36,995 nt of DNA, taken from the NCBI GenBank assembly GCA_030065055.1, contig JASJDS010000038.1:1-36995 (forward strand), in the 5' to 3' direction. Below the pieces are notes generated by a model that saw nothing but the letters and a program-made list of their open reading frames with translations, made no database searches and had not been told where the DNA came from. Each line of letters starts with the position of its first letter. Within the stretch, counting starts at the first letter, position 1. Both the position numbers and the translations under genes were made by a program. Positions 25,970 through 32,062 of the stretch are shown in pieces. This stretch comes from Calothrix sp. MO_192.B10. GTDB taxonomy: Bacteria > Cyanobacteriota > Cyanobacteriia > Cyanobacteriales > Nostocaceae.

Positions 25970-26115
25970 GAGGGAAGGAGTGATGGAGTGATGGAGTGAT
26001 GGAGTGAAGGAGTGAAGGAGTGAGGGAGTGATGAATTAAAGACTGTCAACTAACAACTAACAACTAACAACTATCAACCACCAACTAACAACTAACAACC
26101 ATCAACTAACAACTA
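25970..26115. repeat. Tandem repeat tracts between aroC and trmFO
   Basis: Imperfect ggagtga units fill about 25970-26035 and ctaacaa units fill about 26046-26115, ending about 10 bases before the trmFO start codon. Any trmFO promoter or ribosome site must lie within or next to the repeat; no clear Shine-Dalgarno sequence is visible at this start. Confidence 0.85.
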
Positions 26116-26122
26116 TTTAATT

Positions 26123-27451
26123 ATGGAACAACAACCAATTCAAGTCATTGGAGGTGGATTAGCGGGAACGGAAGCGGCTTGGCAAATTGCCCAGGCTGGG
26201 GTGCCGGTGATTTTACATGAAATGCGCCCCCTACGCTTCAGTGGGGCACACCATACAGAATATTTGGCAGAATTGGTTTGTAGCAATTCCTTTGGTGCAA
26301 TGGCGAGCGATCGCGCGGCGGGTTTATTACATGAGGAGTTACGCCGCCTGGGTTCGGTTGTCATTGGTAAGGCTGATGAGCATATGGTTCCTGCTGGTGG
26401 TGCTTTGGCGGTGGATAGGGGACAATTTAGCCAAGATTTAACTGACACCCTAGCTAACCATCCTTTGATTGAATTGCGCCGGGATGCAGTCAGTAAAATT
26501 CCGGAAGGAATTGTAGTATTAGCAACTGGTCCTTTAACTAGTCCCGACTTAGCATCAGATTTGCACCGCTTTACTGGGATGGAATACCTGAGCTTTTTTG
26601 ATGCTGCTAGCCCAATTATTGTGGGAGAATCCATTAATCGGGATATTGCTTTTATGGCTTCCCGCTATGACAAGGGTGAAGCGGCTTATCTCAATTGTCC
26701 CATGAATAAGGAGCAGTATTTGCACTTTTGGGAGGAACTGCGTAATGGGGAGCAGGTGGAGTTGAAAGACTTTGAGCGGGAGTCAGCCAAGTTTTTCGAG
26801 GCTTGTTTGCCCATTGAAGAACAGGCGAGGAGGGGAGAAGATACCATGCGTTATGGTCCCCTGAAACCTGTTGGGTTGGCCGATAGTCGCACGGGGGAGC
26901 GTCCCTATGCTGTGGTACAACTGCGACAGGAAGATAAGGCGGGTAAACTTTGGAACATGGTAGGTTTTCAAACAAATCTACGTTGGGGTGAGCAAAAACG
27001 CATATTTCGTCTGATTCCTGGTTTAGAAGAGGCGGAGTTTGTGCGGTTGGGAGTGATGCACCGCAACACGTTTATTAATGCACCCCAGTTGATGTTACCT
27101 ACTTTGCAATTTAAACAGCGTCCTAACTTATTAGCAGCGGGACAGTTAATCGGGACGGAAGGTTATACTGCTGCGGCTGCGGGTGGTTGGTTAGCTGGAA
27201 CCAATGCGGCGAGATTGGCTTTAGGGAAAACACCTCTGAGCCAGCCAAATACAACCATGATGGGAGCATTATTCGATTTTATTAGTTCAGCTTCCCCCAA
27301 ACACTTCCAGCCCATGCCGCCCAATTTTGGCATTATACCAGAGCTAGGTAAGAAAATTAAAAATAAGCGGGAGCGTTATGGATGTTACCGCGATCGCTCT
27401 TTGACTGATTTGGAGGCTTGGAAAAACAACTGGTTGACGGTTGACAGTTGA
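26123..27451 (+). CDS. trmFO: Methylenetetrahydrofolate-tRNA-(uracil-5-)-methyltransferase TrmFO
   Basis: The enzyme makes 5-methyluridine at position 54 of tRNA using methylenetetrahydrofolate and FADH2. The 442-residue product has the N-terminal FAD site [16 protein letters not shown], the family segment [27 protein letters not shown] with the Cys implicated in catalysis, [39 protein letters not shown], and [24 protein letters not shown], and a second FAD-contact region [22 protein letters not shown]. Length is normal. The last residues (NNWLTVDS) run into a gttgacagttgacgg repeat, so the terminus may have drifted. The start follows directly after a repeat tract. Confidence 0.95.
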   Translation: MEQQPIQVIGGGLAGTEAAWQIAQAGVPVILHEMRPLRFSGAHHTEYLAELVCSNSFGAMASDRAAGLLHEELRRLGSVVIGKADEHMVPAGGALAVDRGQFSQDLTDTLANHPLIELRRDAVSKIPEGIVVLATGPLTSPDLASDLHRFTGMEYLSFFDAASPIIVGESINRDIAFMASRYDKGEAAYLNCPMNKEQYLHFWEELRNGEQVELKDFERESAKFFEACLPIEEQARRGEDTMRYGPLKPVGLADSRTGERPYAVVQLRQEDKAGKLWNMVGFQTNLRWGEQKRIFRLIPGLEEAEFVRLGVMHRNTFINAPQLMLPTLQFKQRPNLLAAGQLIGTEGYTAAAAGGWLAGTNAARLALGKTPLSQPNTTMMGALFDFISSASPKHFQPMPPNFGIIPELGKKIKNKRERYGCYRDRSLTDLEAWKNNWLTVDS

Positions 27452-27626
27452 CGGTTTAATTCTTTCCCTCCTTCACTCCTTCACTCCTTCCCTCTTTCCC
27501 TCCGGGCGGGGAAACCCCGCCCCTACTCCTACCCTTCGGGAAGCCACTTCGTGTCTACACTCCTTCCCTCCTTCCCTCCTTCACTCCCTCACTCCCTCAC
27601 TCCTTCCCTCTAATCCGAATAGGGTT
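27452..27626. repeat. Tcactcc-type tandem repeat tract with GC-rich insertion
   Basis: Two runs of imperfect tcactcctt units (about 27465-27500 and 27560-27612) flank a ggcggggaaaccccgccccta hairpin. The tract fills the space between the trmFO stop codon and the convergent small membrane protein gene. Confidence 0.85.
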
Positions 27627-27956
27627 CTACCTCCGCTCCCCCCCCCGGCTTTCTCGACTTTCCCAACTGTCTTTATCCATAGTTACTAAGCCGTGGATAC
27701 CAATAGCGGTAATAACAGCGCCAATTAAACCCCAAGCTTGATCTGTAATTACACTAATACGTTGTACGCGAGTACGGTGATAGACAAAATCTAAACGTCT
27801 GTTACTAGTTCTATTTTGTCGTACTAATCTTGACAAATTATTTTCTGACCTTACTAAAGCAGAATAATCGCGGTTAAATAAGTAAATGGATGTACCAATT
27901 ATAATTAACCCAGGAATAATCAAGGCAGTGAGAATAATTCCTTTGCCGGGACTCAT
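27627..27956 (-). CDS. Small membrane protein of unknown function
   Basis: The frame opens at 27989, but the ATG at 27956 (MSPGKGIILTALIIPG) follows an AGAGAAGA-like ribosome site and starts right before the first membrane segment, so I choose it (109 residues). There are two hydrophobic segments (GIILTALIIPGLIIIGTSIYL and AWGLIGAVITAIGIHGLVTM) separated by a basic, polar middle with YSALVRSENNLSRLVRQNRTSNRR. The C-terminus, rich in Arg, Gly and Ser, comes from repeat DNA. No family is recognised. Confidence 0.6.
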   Translation of the reverse strand: MSPGKGIILTALIIPGLIIIGTSIYLFNRDYSALVRSENNLSRLVRQNRTSNRRLDFVYHRTRVQRISVITDQAWGLIGAVITAIGIHGLVTMDKDSWESRESRGGERR

Positions 27957-28381
27957 CTGTTCTTCTCTTTTCACTGTGGTGGGGTACAATTTATAATGCT
28001 TACTTCTCCACGATTACAGCGATCGCATCTCTTTTTCAGTGGGGTATTTGACAATTCCTTTCTAGGCATTAGTTCATATTTTATCCATCTCTGCGACAAA
28101 AACCCTGAATTTTAGCTTCAGCATTTACCTTCAGGTTCGTCAACCGCTGAGCGTCAGTCAAAAGTCAAAAGTCAAAAGTCAAAAGTCAAAAGTCAAGGGG
28201 AATGAGCGAATTTAGAATTGAGAATTGAGACTTTAGAATTATTAATGACATCAAAAACCAGTATTAATACGAAGTATGCAAGATGTCAGTTTGGATAGTC
28301 ATTTGATGCTGACATTATGGGAGTAGTTATGTTAGCATCTGGCGAATAACAGGACGCAAGGTAAAGGATGATGAACAGAGC
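27957..28381. other. Intergenic region with a gtcaaaa heptamer array
   Basis: Five full copies of the heptamer gtcaaaa plus a partial sixth occupy 28157-28196. The rest of this spacer between divergent genes has no recognised gene; the promoter of the M23 peptidase gene must lie in its right part. Confidence 0.7.
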
Positions 28382-29602
28382 ATGAAATCTGCATTGTTTT
28401 CCAAGCCAAAATTTTTACCTTGGATGATGCTGCTATTGAGCAGTATTTTATGCTTTTTGCTAGTATTTCATCCTTTGTTGTCAGTCAATGCAGCCTCTAC
28501 CGTGGTTGCTAATTCCATTGATAGCCTCAAACAGCAGCAACAACAAATAGATCGACAGCGTCAAAATGTGAAACAAGAACGCGATCGCTTAACTAATTTA
28601 AAACAAGAGGCTAAAAAACGGTTAACTGGATTAGAAAATAATCTCAAAGTTACTAATACCAATCTTAAAGATAGTGAATTTCGACTGCAACAAGCAATAA
28701 ATCTACTACAAAGTTTACAAGCAGATTTAGCTACAGCAGAAATTGCATTCCGGGAACAACAACAAGCCGCCATTGCTCGATTGCGATATTTACAACGTTC
28801 TCCCATGCGTCAAGGATGGGCGGTTTTACTGCAAAGCCAAAATTTTAATGATTTTCTCAGTCGTCGCCAGCAGTTGAAATTAGTTTATCAAGCAGACCAA
28901 AAAAATTTGGTCAAACTGACAGAACAAGCTCAACAAATTGAACAGCAAAAAACCCAGGTAGAAGGTACAAAGAATGAAATTTTCCTGATTCGGCAGCAAT
29001 TACTGGCACAAAAAGCTGATTATCAAACCCAAGCTAGTTTACAAGAAAATTTAATCCAACGCCTAAATAGCGATCGCACAGCCTTGGATGCGGCTCAAAA
29101 GCAGTTAGAGAGAGAATCCCAGGAAATTGCCACATTAATTCAAAGAAAGATTGCAGAGGCTCAAGCCAGGGAAGCCGCAGCCAAAGCCAATAGTCGTAAA
29201 AATATTTTCGTGCGCGGTACGGGTATTTTCGCCTATCCTAGCAATGGACGGCTCAGTAGTCCCTTTGGTTGGCGTATACATCCCGTACTTGGTTATCGTC
29301 GCTTCCATGGTGGGTTGGATTTTGCCGCCAGTTATGGTAGTAAAATTAGAGCTGCCGATACGGGAACGGTGATTTTTTCTGGTTGGTATGGCGGTTATGG
29401 CAAAACCGTGATTATCAACCACGGTAACGGTATTAGTACCCTCTACGGACATAGTAGTGATTTGTACGTCAGGGAAGGACAAACCGTAAAACGAGGACAA
29501 GCGATCGCTGCTGTGGGTTCCACTGGTTTATCTACGGGCCCCCACCTCCACTTTGAAGTCCGCAAAAACGGTACCCCCGTCAATCCAGCTAATTACCTCT
29601 AA
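28382..29602 (+). CDS. Murein hydrolase activator EnvC-like / M23 family metallopeptidase
   Basis: The 406-residue product begins with a signal-type hydrophobic stretch (PWMMLLLSSILCFLLVF, cleavage probably near VNAAS), followed by a long Gln/Leu-rich coiled coil (about residues 45-260, with many QQ and QQQIDRQRQ repeats), and a C-terminal LytM/M23 domain. The domain shows GWRIHPVLGYRRFHGGLDFAA, containing His and Asp zinc ligands, and HLHFEV (His388, His390) with the catalytic and zinc histidines. M23 peptidases cut peptidoglycan cross-bridges; EnvC-type members instead activate amidases when zinc ligands are lost, but here all ligands appear present. It probably acts at the septum or cell wall. 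Confidence 0.88.
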   Translation: MKSALFSKPKFLPWMMLLLSSILCFLLVFHPLLSVNAASTVVANSIDSLKQQQQQIDRQRQNVKQERDRLTNLKQEAKKRLTGLENNLKVTNTNLKDSEFRLQQAINLLQSLQADLATAEIAFREQQQAAIARLRYLQRSPMRQGWAVLLQSQNFNDFLSRRQQLKLVYQADQKNLVKLTEQAQQIEQQKTQVEGTKNEIFLIRQQLLAQKADYQTQASLQENLIQRLNSDRTALDAAQKQLERESQEIATLIQRKIAEAQAREAAAKANSRKNIFVRGTGIFAYPSNGRLSSPFGWRIHPVLGYRRFHGGLDFAASYGSKIRAADTGTVIFSGWYGGYGKTVIINHGNGISTLYGHSSDLYVREGQTVKRGQAIAAVGSTGLSTGPHLHFEVRKNGTPVNPANYL

Positions 29603-29656
29603 TTTCTTGCCCCACTGCAAATTTAATCATAAGGGTGCTATACTACATACAATTGA

Positions 29657-29729
29657 GGGCGTGTGGCTCAGTGGATAGAGCAACAGATTCCGGTTCTGTA
29701 GGTCGGGGGTTCGAATCCCTCCACGCTCG
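29657..29729 (+). tRNA. tRNA-Arg (anticodon CCG)
   Basis: The 73-nt sequence folds as a full cloverleaf: acceptor GGGCGTG/CACGCTC (one G-T pair), D stem GCTC/GAGC, anticodon stem ACAGA/TCTGT with loop TTCCGGT (anticodon CCG at 29690-29692), and T stem GGGGG/CCCTC with loop TTCGAAT. The CCA end is not encoded. The tRNA is intact although a transposon end begins 6 bp after it. Its bases 29674-29690 match the spacer of the delocalised guide at 29906-29922, with the GTG at 29671-29673 as a GTN-type PAM. Confidence 0.95.
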
Positions 29730-29740
29730 TTTAATGTCGA

Positions 29741-29818
29741 TTGCCAAATTATTTGTCCGTGGTGACACATTAGTGTCCGCTTTGCCAAATTACTGTCCCT
29801 GTTGACAAATTATTTGTC
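29741..29818. repeat. Four TnsB-binding-site-like repeats at the transposon end
   Basis: Four similar 16-17 bp blocks occur at about 20-21 bp spacing: TTGCCAAATTATTTGTC (29741-29757), GTGACACATTAGTGTC (29762-29777), TTGCCAAATTACTGTC (29782-29797) and TTGACAAATTATTTGTC (29802-29818). The consensus TTG(A/C)CAAATTAnTTGTC is like the repeated TnsB sites I recall at the left end of ShCAST. The first is 6 bp inside the terminus. Confidence 0.85.
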
Positions 29819-29905
29819 AGACATCAATAATGCCATTGCCATACTATTAAATATGGCAAAACTTTTCTATTGTGTCTAAAAAAATATCCAGTCATTTTTA
29901 ATCAA

Positions 29906-29947
29906 GAATCTGTTGCTCTATCCTTTCAACCCACCTAAATTTTGAAC
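29906..29947 (-). ncRNA. Delocalised homing crRNA: tRNA-Arg-targeting spacer plus degenerate repeat
   Basis: On the minus strand, a degenerate repeat (29923-29947, possibly starting at 29959) ends in GGTGGGTTGAAAG and is followed by GATAGAGCAACAGATTC (29922-29906). That 17-nt spacer is identical to bases 29674-29690 of the adjacent tRNA-Arg; the match stops at the next base. In type V-K CASTs, Saito and colleagues described short-match, delocalised crRNAs outside the main array that direct the element to tRNA genes. The 9-base AGGTGGGTT pairs perfectly with AACCCACCT at the end of the tracrRNA-like gene, which the array repeats do not. Confidence 0.85.
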
Positions 29948-29981
29948 TCCTCACAAACCTTTCAAACTCTGTAAGACTAAA

Positions 29982-30161
29982 CTTTCAACCCGCCCCAACC
30001 TGGAAGTGGTGTTGAAACAATCTAAGCCAAGAAGACATGGCTAGAAAGATGACTTTCAACCCGCCTCAACCTGGAAGCGGCGTTGAAACCATCATGTCAT
30101 AAACAAACACGGTACAACTGGTTGCTTTCAACCCGCCTCAACCTGGAAGCGGCGTTGAAAC
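29982..30161 (-). CRISPR. CRISPR array, three 37-bp repeats and two spacers
   Basis: Repeats lie at 29982-30018, 30053-30089 and 30125-30161; spacers are 34 and 35 bp. Repeats 2 and 3 are identical, while repeat 1 has three base changes and is probably the terminal, leader-distal one. Read on the minus strand the repeat starts GTTTCAACGCC and ends GGCGGGTTGAAAG, the style of type V-K arrays, so the leader side is to the right. The ends TTTCAAC/GTTGAAA are inverted. There are no cas genes in the window. Spacer targets could not be searched. Confidence 0.93.
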
Positions 30162-30177
30162 CCCGCGCCTCCAATCC

Positions 30178-30295
30178 CTTATCTATCAAGAGTTCTAGAA
30201 GCATTTTTGGCAAACCTACCAAAAATACCTGTCAACCAACACTAAAATCACTAAATTGATGGACACACTAAAAGCTAAAACAATTGATAGATAAG
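30178..30295. repeat. 12-bp inverted repeat between CRISPR array and tracrRNA
   Basis: CTTATCTATCAA (30178-30189) and its exact complement TTGATAGATAAG (30284-30295) enclose 94 bp. They sit in the leader-side space between array and tracrRNA-like gene. A short stem in a transcript or the ends of a tiny inserted element are both possible; no duplication of flanking bases was seen. Confidence 0.6.
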
Positions 30296-30363
30296 AATTT
30301 CGGGATTTTGGCAGAACCCCCAGGGAAATAGCTCCCACTTCGATTTGCCAAAAAATAAAAAAA

Positions 30364-30588
30364 TTAAGGTGGGTTCCTCCTTGCTCGGAGGTGATTCAGT
30401 AGCCACCACTGCGGTAAACCCGCACCTCTATTACTGGGGGCGCACCTTATGTCCTATCTACAAGAGATAGCAGCTTCAAGGTGGGCAGCTACCAGGGTCA
30501 GAAAGCAAGACTGTTTGACAACAGTCAAACTAACCCACATTTATCACAACACAGAGGCGTAGAAACGCATGAACTGCGGCGCGAAATT
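30364..30588 (-). ncRNA. Type V-K CAST tracrRNA
   Basis: Read on the minus strand the stretch runs GCGCCGC, a GTTTGAC-TGTT-GTCAAAC hairpin, CTTGCTTTCTGACCCTGGTA with GCTGC (30484-30510), a ctatc/gatag hairpin, AGGTGCGCCCCCAG, GGTGGCTACTGAATCACC, a CCTCC-GAGCAA-GGAGG hairpin and AACCCACC. These blocks, in this order, closely resemble the ShCAST tracrRNA as I remember it. AACCCACC serves as anti-repeat. A TATAAT -10 box is at 30595-30600, about 7 bases upstream of the likely transcription start. The 3' end is set by a T-rich stretch after 30364. No alignment was run, but the length and block order make chance unlikely. Confidence 0.9.
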
Positions 30589-30594
30589 ACACTT

Positions 30595-30600
30595 ATTATA
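30595..30600 (-). promoter_or_regulatory. -10 box for the tracrRNA
   Basis: TATAAT on the minus strand lies about 7 bases before the predicted tracrRNA 5' end near 30588. No good -35 box is present at the usual spacing; the upstream sequence is close to the IS1380-type gene, so an original -35 or upstream cas12k region may have been lost. Confidence 0.55.
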
Positions 30601-30634
30601 TTTTCTAGGTTCGGTATTGTGTGATTAAATTTAT

Positions 30635-31948
30635 TTACGAGAACAATAGCCTGCAATCACCAATCCTTAAAACATAGGCAATAGCTGCAAACCATAGACG
30701 CAATTGATTTCCTGCAAATGTATGTGTACTTGTTCTATCACTTTGTAAATCTAATTTTTGTTCTTTGAGGTAATTTTCCATGTTGCCTCGTGGACAATAT
30801 TTTTGAGTATATAGTTGTCCTGGAGGAATTCTCTTCACAGGGAGTGAAGTCACAACAAATCGAGTCTTAACTTCCTCATTGTTATAATCTACTTTGACAA
30901 CAACACGACGACTACGACTCCAACTATCTAATGTTTGATAATCAAGGGAGCAATACCAAACTGAGTTATCAACAAAGGCTGCTACATCTTTTTTTAAATT
31001 CGTCTCTCCAGGAAATAAGCTTTCAAAAAACTCGAATAAAGGTTGAAATTTTCTTGAATATTCTTGGGATGCGCGATACTTAATTGGTTGAGATAGTTGG
31101 GTTAGGCGATTATTTTCAGGAAGTCCAAACACATAATAAATTCCAATTTCAGATTCACACCATGCCATAATCTCTTCTCTCGAATAAGCACTATCTCCAC
31201 GGATAATAATTTTCACCTTTTTCCATCGAGCGCGTATTATTTTTATGACTCGTTGCAATTCTTCTAGCCCCCATGCAGCAGGATCTAAGTTAGATGCACG
31301 AAGTTTGGCGGCGAGTAAATGTTTACCACAGAAAATATAAAGAGGAGCATAACAATATCCCTTATAATAAGGATTAAAGAATGTTTCTTCTTGCAAACCA
31401 TGCACTAAATTATCCGTAACATCTAAATCTATAATTATCTGTCGTGGTGGCTTTTGATAAGATTCTAAAAATAGCTCGACTAAAAGTGTTTCTATAGCAA
31501 GAGCATCATATTCGATACGGTGATACCGACTGTTTTCTCTTGAATCTACGTCTTCTGGACAATGTTCAAGACGATTTAATGTGCTTTTTCCAGCCAAAGT
31601 CTTTAATTCTTGTTCTGAGTTAATAACGTTTCCCACTGCAAGTGCAAATATTGGGTCGTGACGTAGAGTTTCATGATCATTTATATCCTCATAACCCATG
31701 ATTAAGCCATATATTCTTTGTGCGACTAAGTTATGAACTGGATATACAACTTTATTTGAGTTTCGGTAATCTTTGAAACATGCTGCAAATCGTGATGTTA
31801 TTTTTCTTTTTCTATCTAGTTCCCCAATTAATGTTAATCCTGCATCAGATGTTACAGGCTTACCCTGGAAATTCACCACAACTGGACATGACTTTTCTTG
31901 TCCAAATACAAACTGTTCCGGTATAGAATGATTATTATCTGGGGTCAT
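30635..31948 (-). CDS. IS1380-type family transposase, apparently intact
   Basis: The 437-residue protein has the IS1380/DDE layout: N-terminal region with VVNFQGKPVTSDAGLTLIGELDR, then LDVTDNLVHG (Asp174/176), IIRGDSAYSREEIMAWCE (Asp252), and a late NYLKEQKLDL Glu region. Length and continuity suggest a functional gene. It lies directly on the 5' side of the tracrRNA-like gene, on the same strand, exactly where cas12k is expected in a V-K CAST. I saw no convincing terminal inverted repeats or target duplication, so the element limits are uncertain. Confidence 0.85.
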   Translation of the reverse strand: MTPDNNHSIPEQFVFGQEKSCPVVVNFQGKPVTSDAGLTLIGELDRKRKITSRFAACFKDYRNSNKVVYPVHNLVAQRIYGLIMGYEDINDHETLRHDPIFALAVGNVINSEQELKTLAGKSTLNRLEHCPEDVDSRENSRYHRIEYDALAIETLLVELFLESYQKPPRQIIIDLDVTDNLVHGLQEETFFNPYYKGYCYAPLYIFCGKHLLAAKLRASNLDPAAWGLEELQRVIKIIRARWKKVKIIIRGDSAYSREEIMAWCESEIGIYYVFGLPENNRLTQLSQPIKYRASQEYSRKFQPLFEFFESLFPGETNLKKDVAAFVDNSVWYCSLDYQTLDSWSRSRRVVVKVDYNNEEVKTRFVVTSLPVKRIPPGQLYTQKYCPRGNMENYLKEQKLDLQSDRTSTHTFAGNQLRLWFAAIAYVLRIGDCRLLFS

Positions 31949-32062
31949 ACTTCAAACTGCTATGATTCTTATGCAATAAACATTTTGGCAGTTTTTGACC
32001 CCTGTTTTCTAAAGTCTTGTGAGAAATCCGGGATAAGTCCCTGGAAAGAGGAGATGAATAAA

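Larger units (their letters stand above)
29735..30600. mobile_element. Target-proximal end of a type V-K CRISPR-associated transposon (CAST), with guide module but no effector
   Basis: The element starts at TGTCGA (29735), five bases (TTTAA, a possible target duplication) after the tRNA-Arg. It includes TnsB-site-like repeats (29741-29818), a delocalised homing guide (29906-29947 or longer), a CRISPR array (29982-30161) and a tracrRNA-like gene (30364-30588). The spacing from the GTG PAM in the tRNA to the terminus is 61 bp (29674-29734), within the 60-66 bp reported for ShCAST. All guide parts are on the minus strand, pointing to the terminus. The cas12k, tniQ, tnsC and tnsB genes are absent from the window, and the right boundary drawn here is only the last CAST-like feature, not a found end. 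Confidence 0.88.

Noticed and set aside
29959-29968. Another degenerate CRISPR repeat start (ctttcaaac)
   Set aside because: Only nine bases match, and it falls at the end of the homing repeat; it may be part of that repeat or chance.
30590-32060. Terminal inverted repeats and target duplication of the IS1380-type element
   Set aside because: Only weak matches (CGGTATTGTG-like versus CGGATTTCTC-like) were seen, with no flanking duplication, so the element limits are not claimed.
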